In this document: positions 1-8,617 of the stretch, piece after piece | How positions within the stretch are numbered: position 1 is the first letter of the stretch | Layout of the letters: each line of letters begins with the position of its first letter | Source: an uncultured Acholeplasmatales bacterium | GTDB taxonomy: Bacteria; Bacillota_I; Bacilli_A; Acholeplasmatales; UBA5453 | Direction: 5' to 3' | NCBI GenBank assembly: GCA_927433595.1 | Contig: CAKMJY010000043.1 | Location: 1-34,642 of the forward strand | DNA: 34,642 bases | Translations under genes and position numbers: made by a program | Notes under the pieces: generated by a model | Databases searched by the model: none | Seen by the model: only the letters and a program-made list of their open reading frames with translations | Told to the model about the DNA's origin: nothing

Positions 1-402
1 ATCTTTAGTTGCTTGTCTTTGTGCGTCGTTAAAGTAAGCTGGTACTGTAATGACTGCTTTTTTAACTTGTGCACCTAAATAATCTTCTGCTGTCTTCTTT
101 AAGTTTTGAAGAATCATAGCAGAAATTTCTTGTGGTGTATATGGTTTACCGTTCATATTGACGCGGTAAGCACCATCACCCATGTGTCTCTTAATCGATG
201 ATACTGTGCTTGGGTTTGTAATCACTTGGCGTTTTGCAACTTCACCAACTGAAATTTCATCGCCTTTAAATGCGACAACAGATGGGGTTGTTCTTGAACC
301 ATCTGCATTAGGGATGACTTTTGCTTCGCCACCTTCCATAATGGATACTACTGAGTTTGTTGTACCTAAGTCGATACCGATAATTTTATTCGTTGTTGCC
401 AT
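1..402 (-). CDS. dnaK: Chaperone DnaK (Hsp70), N-terminal part, cut by the window edge
   Basis: ATP-dependent Hsp70 chaperone of the cytoplasm, working with DnaJ and GrpE. Only the first 134 residues lie in the window. They carry the start of the actin-like ATPase domain, with the phosphate-1 loop [10 protein letters not shown] at residues 8-17, the KRHMGD segment, and the conserved [14 protein letters not shown] stretch where the window ends. The ATG at 402 has a GGAGTGA Shine-Dalgarno inside the end of grpE, and the two genes overlap by 17 nt in different frames, so their translation is probably coupled. It is the third gene of hrcA-grpE-dnaK and is expected to be under HrcA/CIRCE control. 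Identification is firm; the gene is not broken, it simply runs off the left edge. Confidence 0.97.
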   Translation of the reverse strand, partial: MATTNKIIGIDLGTTNSVVSIMEGGEAKVIPNADGSRTTPSVVAFKGDEISVGEVAKRQVITNPSTVSSIKRHMGDGAYRVNMNGKPYTPQEISAMILQNLKKTAEDYLGAQVKKAVITVPAYFNDAQRQATKD

Positions 403-958
403 TTTCATCACTCCATTCGTTTACTTTGACCATGGCAGGTCTGATGATTCTTTCTTTATACATATACCCGGTTTGTGTCACTTGAACACAAGTACCGTTT
501 GGTTTGTCTTTGTCATTCACCTTGTCAATTGCGTGGTGTAAGTTTGGATCAAATACTTCGCCTAGTGCTTTGATTTCTTTTAGGCCATCTTGTTCTAGGG
601 CATTAAATAGTTGATCGTTGATCATTTTAAATCCGATTAAATAATTCTTTAGTAAGTCATTATCTACTGTCATATTGGTGACAATCTTCAACTGATCCAG
701 TGGATTAATCAATAACTCAATGACATTTTGAGCAGCATATTTACGCTCATTGATGCGTTCTTGATGGGTTCTTTTCTTGAAGTTTTCAAGTTCAGCACGT
801 TCTCTTAAATAGTGATCCTTAATCTCTTGTTTTTCTTGTTCTAATTTCTCAATATCGCTTTTCAGCTTGTCGATTTCTTCTTTCAATAGTACTTTCTCAC
901 TTTTCTTTTTTTCTTTTACTGCCTCACCTGTTTTTGGTGTTTCTTTTTCTTGTGACAC
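386..958 (-). CDS. grpE: Nucleotide exchange factor GrpE
   Basis: Co-chaperone that releases ADP from DnaK. The protein has a charged, lysine/glutamate-rich N-terminal coiled coil (to about residue 60, including the [11 protein letters not shown] segment) and the C-terminal beta domain ending in the family signature around [18 protein letters not shown]. Length is normal for the family. I place the start at GTG 958: AGAGGTGA lies 5 nt upstream. The longer GTG start at 967 is itself part of that Shine-Dalgarno and is unlikely. The Shine-Dalgarno follows directly on the hrcA stop codon (TAG at 970-972). The stop lies 17 nt inside dnaK. Confidence 0.95.
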   Translation of the reverse strand: MSQEKETPKTGEAVKEKKKSEKVLLKEEIDKLKSDIEKLEQEKQEIKDHYLRERAELENFKKRTHQERINERKYAAQNVIELLINPLDQLKIVTNMTVDNDLLKNYLIGFKMINDQLFNALEQDGLKEIKALGEVFDPNLHHAIDKVNDKDKPNGTCVQVTQTGYMYKERIIRPAMVKVNEWSDENGNNE

Positions 959-969
959 GTGATTCACCT

Positions 970-1983
970 CTATTTTTTATATAATTTAGCGATATTCTTC
1001 GCAACATACTCCATCAGTGGAATGACTTTGGAATAATCCATTCGGGTTGGTCCAATGATCGCAATCGTCCCTTGATCTTCTTCTGATACAAAATATGGGA
1101 CTGATATGATCGAGCAGGTATCGGTAGGCATGTATGTGCCTTCTCGTCCGATTTGCACAGATAGTTTATTCGTATGTCCTACCAACTTCACTAATTCTTT
1201 TCTATCTAACATATACATCAACTCTTTTAATTGATTGATGTCGTTAAATTCTGGTTGAACTAACATATGACCCATACCGGTTAAATATATGTTTTCTTCA
1301 CTCATTTGCTTAAATGCATTCAAGAAGGTGTCAATAATGCGTTCTTGATACTCCATATATTCGATGATGTTTTCTTCCGTGTACGCATTTTTAAGGATAC
1401 GTTTCGCATCTTTGACCAGTTGATTTTCTAACAAATCATTTAATGATGAAATGATCTTCTTAAAATCAGTTAGCGATAAATGTTCCGGAATATTGACTTT
1501 CTCATTTTGTACATGGCCTTTATCTGTCACAATCAAAATGACTGCTTCATGGTTTGCAAGCGGGATAAAATCCACTTTATTAATACGTGCAAACGCTTCA
1601 TTTGGGCCAAGTACCATGGACGTATAATTTGTTAATTCAGATAAGAGATTAATCGCTTCTTTGACAGCGTATTCCTTATTATTCTCAAACTCTGTGAAGA
1701 GTTGGTCAATGATTGGAAATAGTTGTTTGATGTCATCGTCTCGTGTGACCAGATTTTCCACATAATAGCGGTACCCTAAATTAGAAGGAATTCTACCAGA
1801 AGACGTGTGGGTCTTTTCTAGAAATCCTAGTTCTTCTAGTGCAGCCATGTCATAACGTAATGTTGCCGAAGAAAAATTCAAATAAGGCTTATCGGTTAAT
1901 GCTTTTGAACCGACGGGTATGCCATCTGTCACATAGGTTTCGATGATGGCTTTCAAGATTAACTTTTGTCTGTTTGATAACAC
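970..1983 (-). CDS. hrcA: Heat-inducible transcription repressor HrcA
   Basis: Repressor of class I heat-shock genes that binds CIRCE operators. The N-terminal winged helix starts LSNRQKLILKAIIETYV and contains GIPVGSKAL; the GAF-like regulatory part follows and ends near AIIGPTRMDYSKVIPLM, typical of the family. I choose GTG 1983 as start: it has AGAGGTGA at normal spacing and gives the family's usual N-terminus. The frame is open to an ATG at 2013, but that ATG has no ribosome binding site and lies inside a CIRCE-like operator. First gene of the operon with grpE and dnaK; the two operators at 1997-2070 imply autoregulation. Confidence 0.94.
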   Translation of the reverse strand: MLSNRQKLILKAIIETYVTDGIPVGSKALTDKPYLNFSSATLRYDMAALEELGFLEKTHTSSGRIPSNLGYRYYVENLVTRDDDIKQLFPIIDQLFTEFENNKEYAVKEAINLLSELTNYTSMVLGPNEAFARINKVDFIPLANHEAVILIVTDKGHVQNEKVNIPEHLSLTDFKKIISSLNDLLENQLVKDAKRILKNAYTEENIIEYMEYQERIIDTFLNAFKQMSEENIYLTGMGHMLVQPEFNDINQLKELMYMLDRKELVKLVGHTNKLSVQIGREGTYMPTDTCSIISVPYFVSEEDQGTIAIIGPTRMDYSKVIPLMEYVAKNIAKLYKK

Positions 1984-1996
1984 AACATCACCTCTT

Positions 1997-2023
1997 TTAG
2001 CACTTAACTTCATCCAGTGCCAA
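1997..2023. promoter_or_regulatory. Second CIRCE-like HrcA operator, in the hrcA leader
   Basis: On the plus strand TTAGCACTT, nine bases, CAGTGCCAA. This matches the CIRCE layout (TTAGCACTC-N9-GAGTGCTAA) with one mismatch in the left arm and two in the right. It lies just downstream of the expected transcription start, between promoter and ribosome binding site. Confidence 0.8.
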
Positions 2024-2032
2024 TGTTATTTT

Positions 2033-2061
2033 ATTATATGATATTAGCACTGTCAAGTCAA
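2033..2061 (-). promoter_or_regulatory. Promoter of the hrcA-grpE-dnaK operon
   Basis: On the minus strand, -35 TTGACT (2056-2061), 17-bp spacer, -10 TATAAT (2033-2038). Transcription would start near 2026, just upstream of the second CIRCE. Confidence 0.8.
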
Positions 2062-2070
2062 ATGTGCTAA
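2044..2070. promoter_or_regulatory. CIRCE operator overlapping the hrcA -35 box
   Basis: On the plus strand TTAGCACTG, nine bases, ATGTGCTAA: the outer seven bases of each arm match the CIRCE consensus and the inner two differ. The -35 box of the hrcA promoter lies in its central spacer, so HrcA bound here would block RNA polymerase. Confidence 0.87.
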
Positions 2071-2109
2071 AAAAGTGAAAAAAGACATGATTTAACATAT
2101 CTTTTATCG

Positions 2110-2721
2110 TTATTTTGAGATTATTTTTTGGATATAGGTGTTTTGTTTCAATTCATCTTTTAGCGTACTTTGGTCATCATGACCAGGTAAGATGGTGATG
2201 TTTTGAGGTAAATTTTTAAATAATCGTTTCAGTGATTTATTTAAACTGGCTGTCGACCCACCAATCAAATCGGTTCTACCGACCCCATCTTTAAATAGGG
2301 TATCACCTGTAAAGAGTTGTTTACGATATAAATAGCATAAAGAGCCTTTAGTATGCCCTGGTGTATGATAGACTTTGATTTTTTCATCGGTAAAGTCTAT
2401 TTCAGCTAAATCCGTTATAAATCGAACATCTAGTTTTTTTAAATCAAATTGACGTCTTAATTTTATATCTTTTGATCCATTTTGATCGTCATTTTGAGAC
2501 AGTTCATAGTCATCCTTATGCATGTAAATAGGACAGTTAAATTCACCGATTAAAGCTGTATGATCAATATGGCCATGTGTCAATAAGATAAAGGCCAATT
2601 GATAGCCAGTCAATTGTGTTTTTATGTCATTATAGCTGTGAGATGGGTCAATCAATACTGCTTTATCAAAGCGTTTGATGATGTAAATATGAGATAAATC
2701 GTCATTTCCTTTTATGATCAT
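2110..2721 (-). CDS. MBL-fold metallo-hydrolase, glyoxalase II-like
   Basis: Cytoplasmic metallo-beta-lactamase-fold hydrolase of 203 residues. The metal ligands are all visible: H49, H51, D53 and H54 in THGHIDH, H123 in the HTPGHTKGS segment, D140 in FTGDTLF, and H181 in LPGHDD. This set and the short length fit the small YcbL/glyoxalase II-like hydrolases that act on thioesters; the real substrate cannot be told from sequence. The ATG at 2721 has AAGGGG five bases upstream. It begins just after the rpmG terminator and has no clear promoter of its own, so it may depend on read-through from rpmG. Confidence 0.85.
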   Translation of the reverse strand: MIIKGNDDLSHIYIIKRFDKAVLIDPSHSYNDIKTQLTGYQLAFILLTHGHIDHTALIGEFNCPIYMHKDDYELSQNDDQNGSKDIKLRRQFDLKKLDVRFITDLAEIDFTDEKIKVYHTPGHTKGSLCYLYRKQLFTGDTLFKDGVGRTDLIGGSTASLNKSLKRLFKNLPQNITILPGHDDQSTLKDELKQNTYIQKIISK

Positions 2722-2737
2722 AATAGCCCCTTAATAG

Positions 2738-2763
2738 AAAAAAAACTATTCCTAGAATAGCTT
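2738..2763 (-). terminator. Intrinsic terminator after rpmG
   Basis: A 9-bp stem (2743-2751 with 2755-2763, one G-T pair) with a 3-base loop, followed on the minus strand by eight U residues. It overlaps the rpmG stop codon. Confidence 0.8.
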
Positions 2764-2911
2764 ATTTCTTTTCTCTGTGTACAGTATATGTACGTGATTT
2801 TGGACAGTACTTCTTCATTTCAAGACGAGTTGGTGTTGTTTTTTTATTTTTAGTTGTATAGTAGTTTTCTTCGCCACATTCTGTACAAACTAATTTAACT
2901 AGTTCACGCAT
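2762..2911 (-). CDS. rpmG: 50S ribosomal protein L33
   Basis: Small ribosomal protein of 49 residues, start [20 protein letters not shown], with the L33 signature ([12 protein letters not shown] and a basic C-terminus ending HREKK). It has C9 and C12 of the first zinc knuckle and C36, but the fourth cysteine of zinc-binding L33 is replaced by serine at residue 39, so it probably does not bind zinc in the usual way. The ATG at 2911 has a strong GGAGGG Shine-Dalgarno. It has its own promoter (2942-2970) and terminator. Confidence 0.95.
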   Translation of the reverse strand: MRELVKLVCTECGEENYYTTKNKKTTPTRLEMKKYCPKSRTYTVHREKK

Positions 2912-2941
2912 GTATAAATCCCTCCAGACATTTCATATAAA

Positions 2942-2970
2942 AGTATATCAAACAAGCAAACAAATATCAA
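2942..2970 (-). promoter_or_regulatory. rpmG promoter
   Basis: On the minus strand, -35 TTGATA (2965-2970), 17-bp spacer, -10 TATACT (2942-2947), with an upstream TG making an extended -10 (TGATATACT). Confidence 0.75.
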
Positions 2971-3060
2971 GTATTTTTCACTTGAAAGGTTTCTTTAATA
3001 TTTTTTGATGACCAATCTAATCAAACTGCGATTACTAAGTGGTGTGTTTATAGGGTAAAT

Positions 3061-3591
3061 CTATTTAATTTCTTTACCGTATTCGAGTCTAACTTCTTTT
3101 TTCTTGATGTCATCATTTGAGTATGACGCTAAGTCTAATCCTTTAAAATGGTACCCCATTTTCTTGTAAAACTGGATGGCTGGGTAGTTACAAGATTGGG
3201 TCTCTAATATTAATGCGCGTGCGCCTTTCTTTTTAGCGACCATTTCGATATGGTCAAATAACATCTTTCCATACCCTTTTCTTCGGTATTTTTGCTCGAC
3301 CAACACATTCCAGATTCTATATCTACTATTCCAAGTCTCTAGACTGCCTTCAACCACAGCAATGAGTTTCTTTTTCTCGAAGATACCAAATACATCTGAT
3401 ACATCAATATAATCCGCAAATAATTCATCTTTAAAGGTCTTTTCTTGTTTAAATAAGGTTTTTTTCTTTTTTAAGGTGATTTTCACATCGTGTTTTTCTT
3501 TTATTTTGACATCATAAAAAAACTTAGTTTGGTATCTATACTCAAGTTTATAGCCTTTATATTCTTTTTTGCTTAATTCTATGATTTTCAT
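3061..3591 (-). CDS. GNAT-family N-acetyltransferase, streptothricin acetyltransferase-like
   Basis: Acetyl-CoA-dependent N-acetyltransferase of 176 residues. The C-terminal half has the GNAT acetyl-CoA loop QKYRRKGYG (residues 100-108), then LILETQSCNYPAIQFYKKMGY (129-147) and GLDLASY. From knowledge of the family, the LETQ-N-x-A-x-x-FYxKxG-(Y/F) plus G-x-D layout resembles streptothricin acetyltransferases (SatA/Sat4), but the substrate is unproven. The first 70 residues are lysine-rich. ATG 3591 has AGGTGA four bases upstream. It stands alone, divergent from ispG. A general small-molecule or protein acetyltransferase is the alternative. Confidence 0.8.
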   Translation of the reverse strand: MKIIELSKKEYKGYKLEYRYQTKFFYDVKIKEKHDVKITLKKKKTLFKQEKTFKDELFADYIDVSDVFGIFEKKKLIAVVEGSLETWNSRYRIWNVLVEQKYRRKGYGKMLFDHIEMVAKKKGARALILETQSCNYPAIQFYKKMGYHFKGLDLASYSNDDIKKKEVRLEYGKEIK

Positions 3592-3735
3592 AAGATCACC
3601 TATTTAATATTAAAACATAGAAATCATGGAAAATAAAGATAACTTCTAACCAAGTTTCATTATCTATCATTTTTTCAAACTAACCCAAGAAATTGGTTAT
3701 TGAATAAGCAAACAAGCGCATTTTATTTTAGACTA

Positions 3736-3757
3736 TGTTATAATTTCATATAGGTGA
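3736..3757 (+). promoter_or_regulatory. ispG promoter and ribosome binding site
   Basis: Extended -10 TGTTATAAT (3736-3744) with no good -35. The predicted transcription start near 3751 almost touches the AGGTGA Shine-Dalgarno (3752-3757), giving a 5' leader of only about ten bases. Confidence 0.65.
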
Positions 3758-3761
3758 TAAT

Positions 3762-4796
3762 ATGCAAAGGTTAACAACAAGGCCAATCAAAATTGGCAAT
3801 CTGGTCATGGGTGGCAACAGCCATGTCTACATTCAAAGTATGACAACAACCTTCACAAAGGATGTTGATGCAACCGTTAAGCAAATTCATTTGCTTGAGA
3901 AAGCTGGTTGTGAAATCGTCAGAGTCGCTGTACTCGATAAAGTCGATGCAAAAGCATTAGGTGAGATTAAAAGACAAATTCATATCCCTTTAGTAGCGGA
4001 TATCCACTTTGATTATAAACTGGCCTTAGAAGCCATTAATCAAGGGGTTGATAAGATTAGGTTAAACCCAGGCAACATCAAAGACCGTACCAAAGTTGAA
4101 ATGGTCGTTGAAGCCTGTAAGGCAAAGAATATCCCAATCAGAATTGGGGTAAACAGTGGCTCATTACCTGATAATCTAGAACCAACTGCTGAAAACATGA
4201 TCATGGTTGCAAAAGGTCATGTTGAAATCCTAGAATCCATGAATTTTTTCGATATCGCGCTTTCTTTAAAAGCGACCGATATGAACTTAATGATTGAAAC
4301 CTATCGTTTAGCAGCAAAAACGTTCCCTTATCCACTTCACTTAGGTGTCACTGAGGCAGGTACTGCTTTTAGTGGTGCGATAAAAAGTGCGATGGGGATT
4401 GGTATTTTATTACATGAAGGCATTGGGAATACCATTCGAGTATCTCTAACAGATAACCCAGAAATCGAAATTAGAGCAGCGAAGGAAATCTTAAAAAACC
4501 TAGGGTTAAGAAAAGATATTCCTAATTTAATCAGTTGCCCAACGTGTGGCCGTATTCAGTATGACATGATTGATATTGCTAAACGCATTGAAACGTATTT
4601 ACAAGGCGTTAACAAGCATATCAATGTTGCCATCATGGGTTGTAAAGTAAACGGACCTGGTGAAGCGAAACATGCGGATATTGGCGTTGCGGGTGGCAAA
4701 GGTGAAGCTGTGATCTTCAAACATGGTCAAATCATCAAAAAAATCAAAGAAGCTGAAGTCTATGATGAATTGGTCAGAATGATCGATGAATACTAA
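3762..4796 (+). CDS. ispG: 4-hydroxy-3-methylbut-2-en-1-yl diphosphate synthase (IspG/GcpE)
   Basis: Iron-sulfur enzyme of the MEP isoprenoid pathway; converts methylerythritol cyclodiphosphate to HMBPP. The 344 residues comprise an N-terminal TIM-barrel (TRPIKIGNLVMGG; QSMTTT; IRLNPGN; RIGVNSGSL) and the C-terminal cluster domain. The 4Fe-4S ligands are C259 and C262 (SCPTCGR), C294 (MGCKVNGPGEA) and E301. It is the short two-domain bacterial form without the plant insertion. ATG 3762 follows AGGTGA. It is monocistronic, with its own promoter and a downstream inverted repeat. Its presence implies the host makes isoprenoid precursors by the MEP route, as acholeplasmas do. Confidence 0.97.
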   Translation: MQRLTTRPIKIGNLVMGGNSHVYIQSMTTTFTKDVDATVKQIHLLEKAGCEIVRVAVLDKVDAKALGEIKRQIHIPLVADIHFDYKLALEAINQGVDKIRLNPGNIKDRTKVEMVVEACKAKNIPIRIGVNSGSLPDNLEPTAENMIMVAKGHVEILESMNFFDIALSLKATDMNLMIETYRLAAKTFPYPLHLGVTEAGTAFSGAIKSAMGIGILLHEGIGNTIRVSLTDNPEIEIRAAKEILKNLGLRKDIPNLISCPTCGRIQYDMIDIAKRIETYLQGVNKHINVAIMGCKVNGPGEAKHADIGVAGGKGEAVIFKHGQIIKKIKEAEVYDELVRMIDEY

Positions 4797-4808
4797 AGCA
4801 TAATATCT

Positions 4809-4856
4809 AAATCTCAATTTGTTGACGTGATAACGAAAACGGGTTGAGATTTTTTT
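4809..4856 (+). terminator. Probable terminator after ispG
   Basis: AAATCTCAA (4809-4817) pairs with TTGAGATTT (4844-4852), followed by a T run. The 26-base loop is long and itself weakly structured, so this is less certain than the other terminators. Confidence 0.55.
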
Positions 4857-4885
4857 ACGCAAAAAAGGGAAGCTTAACGCTTCCC
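4857..4885 (-). terminator. Terminator of the nucleoside transporter operon
   Basis: Perfect 7-bp stem GGGAAGC/GCTTCCC (4867-4873 with 4879-4885) with a 5-base loop, followed on the minus strand by six U residues. The permease stop codon lies in the loop. Confidence 0.85.
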
Positions 4886-5974
4886 TTGATCGTATGGTTC
4901 ACCAGCGGCTTTTGGCCCTTGTGAGTTTTTAGAAGTCAATCCTAGTAATAATAAGGTGACTAAGAATGGCAACATGGAGATGATATCTCTTGGTAAGTGT
5001 CTGAAGAAAGCATACATACCTTCATAGAATGATTGCATGAATCCTTCATTTGCTCTTAAGTTATTAAATGCGTTTTGGACCATACTAATCCCGTTTGATA
5101 AATTCATCAAGAAACCGAACAAGAATGAGAACACCAATACTCTAGCGGGTTTCCATTGTCCACTGATTAAAACGGCTAATGCTAAGAACCCGTAACCATA
5201 AACAGAGGCTTTGAAGCTAGTTGACGATGGAATAATTAAGATAACCCCACCCATACCAGCAAGTAAACCGGATATTGAAACGGCAAAATATCTTGTCTTA
5301 TAGACATTAATCCCTGCTGCATCCGCAGCATGTGGATTTTCACCGCATGCTCTTAATCTTAAACCAAATCTGGTTTTGTATGCAACAATCGCTGCTATCC
5401 CAAAGATGACTAAGCCAAGTAGAGAAATGAGATAGAACTTAGTGAATAATATATCGCCTAAAACAGGAATATCTTTTAGTAATGGAATCCCATCAATTCT
5501 AAATCGGTCTGTAAATGTAATTTCTTCTGTGCCTGATGTTGATAAGGCTCTACCAACAAAAATGGCTAAGGCAAGCGCTAATAAGTTAAGTGCAGTACCT
5601 GAAATAACTTGATTTGATTTCATCGTAATCGACGCATAGGAGTGTAGTAATGAGAATAATAAGCCTGCAATACCACCAATGATAACGACCAAGAATAAGA
5701 CAAATTGCCCATCCATACCGCGGCCTTGTAAGTTGTTAAGCGATAATATACCGACGAAGGCACCAAACATCATAATCCCTTCTAAGGCGATATTGACGAC
5801 ACCTGAACGTTCTGAATATAACCCTGCCATCGCGACCATCGCGAGTGGGATGGTTGAGAATAATGTCCATCTTAATAAATCATAAAAACTTGAATTGTTC
5901 CATAAAGCAATGAGTACATATAGTATGGCAAATATACCAATTGTAACATTTTTACGTGTTAAATAATTACGCAT
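4874..5974 (-). CDS. nupQ: Nucleoside ABC transporter permease, NupQ/YufQ type
   Basis: Polytopic inner subunit of a BMP-type nucleoside importer (family of RbsC-like permeases). Hydrophobic segments run through the whole chain, with the family markers YSERSGVVNIALEGIM near residue 55, ALNLLALALAIFV, and GENPHAADAAGINVYKTRYFAV, the cytoplasmic coupling loop for the ATPase. I favour ATG 5974, with GGTGA five bases upstream; the ATG at 5986 directly abuts its only purine-rich stretch. It overlaps the preceding permease gene by 8 nt and is the last gene of the operon, ending in a terminator. Confidence 0.92.
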   Translation of the reverse strand: MRNYLTRKNVTIGIFAILYVLIALWNNSSFYDLLRWTLFSTIPLAMVAMAGLYSERSGVVNIALEGIMMFGAFVGILSLNNLQGRGMDGQFVLFLVVIIGGIAGLLFSLLHSYASITMKSNQVISGTALNLLALALAIFVGRALSTSGTEEITFTDRFRIDGIPLLKDIPVLGDILFTKFYLISLLGLVIFGIAAIVAYKTRFGLRLRACGENPHAADAAGINVYKTRYFAVSISGLLAGMGGVILIIPSSTSFKASVYGYGFLALAVLISGQWKPARVLVFSFLFGFLMNLSNGISMVQNAFNNLRANEGFMQSFYEGMYAFFRHLPRDIISMLPFLVTLLLLGLTSKNSQGPKAAGEPYDQGKR

Positions 5975-7064
5975 TGGTTTCACCATCCTTTTTACCTATT
6001 TTACTGATAATCTTACGCGCATATTTTTGGAAGTATAACGTAAATGCACTGAAATAGATGATACTTGCTGTGATGATATCAATGATTTCACGTTTGAAGT
6101 CCCAAGATTGTAATTCCTGATTGGATGCTTCAATGTACCCTAAAAATAGACCTGAGAAAATCGTACCGATTGGATTACTCATCCCCAATAAGGCAACGGC
6201 TATCCCTTGGAAGCCATAGCCATTGATCACATAAGTCGTTTCTAATCTCATACCAGTACCTGGTACTAAATAGATGACTGCACCGGCTAAACCGGCAATC
6301 CCACCTGAAATCAATAGTGAATAAACAATGTTCTTTTTATCGTTGATACCTGCATATTTAGCAGCATCACGATTAAACCCTACCGCTTTTAATTGGAAAC
6401 CAAATGTGGTTTTCTCTAATACAATATAGATGATTGCACCCGTTAAAATGGCAATTAAGATACCACCATTTAAACGTGGATTATCGAAAATTTGATCTAA
6501 GAAAAATGTCGGAATTCTAGCCCCATTTAATACGGAGTTAGATTCTTGTCTAACTGAGTCATAAATGGTTGCTTCAATGAGCATTTTGGATGCGTACATC
6601 GCAATATAGTTCATCATGATGGTGGATACGACTTCATGGACATTTCTGTAAGCTTTTAGTAAGGCAGGAATCAATACCCAAACCATCCCACCAAAAATAC
6701 CACCAAGTATGGCAACAATCCAGTGAATTGGTGCTGGTACCCATGTCCAAGTGACCCCTATCCAAACTGCCATGAATGCACCAATCATTAATTGACCAGA
6801 TGCCCCGATGTTAAATAGCCCTGTTTTAAATGCGAATGCAATGGCTAACCCTGTTAAGATCAGTGGTGCGGCATTGAATAATACTTCACCAAATCCATAC
6901 ATGCCATCGGACACACCAGCTAGTAAGATGGCTGAAAATCCGCCAAATGCCATAGAAGGGTTGACGATTAGCATGATGATTAAACCGAATAACATCCCTG
7001 CTAATATGGATATAAATGTGGATATGATTTTTTCTGACGATTCTAATTTAAGAAATTTCATCAT
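5967..7064 (-). CDS. nupP: Nucleoside ABC transporter permease, NupP/YufP type
   Basis: Second membrane subunit of the nucleoside importer, 365 residues with about eight to ten hydrophobic segments. Family markers include FKTGLFNIGASGQLMIGA (residues ~79-96), YRNVHEVVSTIMMNYIA, and AVGFNRDAAKYAGIN, the ATPase-coupling loop matching that of the partner permease. It starts at ATG 7064, overlapping the ATPase stop in an ATGA, with AGAGGT upstream; translation should be coupled. The two permeases presumably form a heterodimer. Confidence 0.93.
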   Translation of the reverse strand: MMKFLKLESSEKIISTFISILAGMLFGLIIMLIVNPSMAFGGFSAILLAGVSDGMYGFGEVLFNAAPLILTGLAIAFAFKTGLFNIGASGQLMIGAFMAVWIGVTWTWVPAPIHWIVAILGGIFGGMVWVLIPALLKAYRNVHEVVSTIMMNYIAMYASKMLIEATIYDSVRQESNSVLNGARIPTFFLDQIFDNPRLNGGILIAILTGAIIYIVLEKTTFGFQLKAVGFNRDAAKYAGINDKKNIVYSLLISGGIAGLAGAVIYLVPGTGMRLETTYVINGYGFQGIAVALLGMSNPIGTIFSGLFLGYIEASNQELQSWDFKREIIDIITASIIYFSAFTLYFQKYARKIISKIGKKDGETNA

Positions 7065-8587
7065 ACGTTATTACCTCTTTTTGAACCTGACATATATAAG
7101 CCCAGTTCATTTTCATTTGTCTTTTTAGCATCTAGGTTGGCAACAATCTCGCCTTCATACATGACTAAAATACGGTCAGCCAAATTCATGACCTCGTCTA
7201 ATTCTAATGAGAATACTAAGATGGCTTTATTTTCATCTCTCAGTCTGATTAGTTGTTTATGAATATACTCGATTGCACCAACGTCTAAGCCTCTTGTCGG
7301 CTGAACAGCAACGACTAATTTTGAGTCTCTTGACAATTCTCTAGCGACGATGGCTTTTTGTTGGTTACCACCGCTCATGCTTCTCACTTTTGTTTTTCTA
7401 CCATTTGCACTTCTAACGTCATAGGTTTCGATTAAGCGTTCTGCTTCTTGGTTGATTTCATCGAATTTTAAGAAGCCATGTTGTTGGAATCTAGGTTCGA
7501 AATAAGATTGTAAAACTAAGTTTTCTGCCAAATTGAAATCTAGCACTAAACCAAACTTATGTCTATCTTCTGGAATATGTGAAATCCCTGATAAAGTCTT
7601 TTGGCGGATGGTTAATTGGGTGATTTCTTTTCCATCTAATGTGACTGAACCTGATTTAGCCTGTTTTAAGCCGGTAATCACTTCAGCCAATTGTGTTTGT
7701 CCATTGCCTTCAATCCCTGCAACGACAACAATTTCACCAGCTTTAACATCAAACGATACATTGGTTAAATCATCTTTCTTTAAGAGGATATTGTGGTGAT
7801 AGACATTTTTCACTTCTAAGATTTGCTCAAGTGGTTTTTTATCTACCTTATCGAGTGTGAAGTTGACTTTTCTACCAACCATCATTTCTGCTAGTTGATC
7901 GACTGATGTCTTTTTCACATCCACAGTACCAATGTATTTACCTTTTCTCAAAACGGTACATCTATCGGCCACCATTTTAATTTCATTCAACTTATGCGTA
8001 ATTAAAATAATGGACTTACCTTCTTTTCTGAGGTCTTCCATAATCTTCATTAACTCTTCAATTTCTTGTGGTGTCAATACTGCGGTTGGTTCATCAAAAA
8101 TCAGAATATCTGCATCTCTATAAAGCATTTTTAAGATTTCGACTCTTTGTTGCATCCCAACTGTAATATCTTGGATCAATGCATTTGGATCAATTCTAAG
8201 TTTATACTGTTCGCTAAGTGCTTTTATTTTTGCACTGGCGTTTTCTTTGCTGATAAACCCGTATTTTGTTTCTTCTCTACCTAACATGATGTTTTCAACA
8301 ACTGAATAGTTATGGACCAGTTTAAAGTGCTGATGAACCATCCCTATTTTCAGTTCGTTGGCATCGTTCGGGTTTTTAATCTTAACCTCGTTACCATTGA
8401 CTTTAATCATCCCTTCTTCTGGTTGATAAAGACCAAATAATACCGACATCAAGGTTGACTTACCCGCGCCATTCTCCCCAAGTAATGCATGAATTTCGCC
8501 TTTTTCTATTTGTAAAGTAACGTTATCGTTTGCAATAATGCCTGGGAATCGTTTCGTAATGTTTAACATCTCAATGACATATGACAT
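7061..8587 (-). CDS. nupO: Nucleoside ABC transporter ATPase, tandem NBD, NupO/YufO type
   Basis: Energises nucleoside uptake with the BMP lipoprotein and the two permeases. 508 residues holding two nucleotide-binding domains, as in sugar-type RbsA proteins. NBD1 has Walker A GENGAGKST (residues 38-46), Q-loop MVHQHF, a degenerate signature VGMQQR, and Walker B ILIFDEPTAVLTP. NBD2 has an altered Walker A (GIEGNGQTQ, lacking the lysine), signature MSGGNQQK and VVAVQPTRGLDVGA in place of Walker B. The weak second site is normal for this family. ATG 8587 has AAGGAG seven bases upstream. It has its own promoter, despite lying downstream of the protease/lipoprotein pair. Confidence 0.95.
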   Translation of the reverse strand: MSYVIEMLNITKRFPGIIANDNVTLQIEKGEIHALLGENGAGKSTLMSVLFGLYQPEEGMIKVNGNEVKIKNPNDANELKIGMVHQHFKLVHNYSVVENIMLGREETKYGFISKENASAKIKALSEQYKLRIDPNALIQDITVGMQQRVEILKMLYRDADILIFDEPTAVLTPQEIEELMKIMEDLRKEGKSIILITHKLNEIKMVADRCTVLRKGKYIGTVDVKKTSVDQLAEMMVGRKVNFTLDKVDKKPLEQILEVKNVYHHNILLKKDDLTNVSFDVKAGEIVVVAGIEGNGQTQLAEVITGLKQAKSGSVTLDGKEITQLTIRQKTLSGISHIPEDRHKFGLVLDFNLAENLVLQSYFEPRFQQHGFLKFDEINQEAERLIETYDVRSANGRKTKVRSMSGGNQQKAIVARELSRDSKLVVAVQPTRGLDVGAIEYIHKQLIRLRDENKAILVFSLELDEVMNLADRILVMYEGEIVANLDAKKTNENELGLYMSGSKRGNNV

Positions 8588-8617
8588 AGTGATTCTCCTT
8601 TTTAAATTTCACACTCT

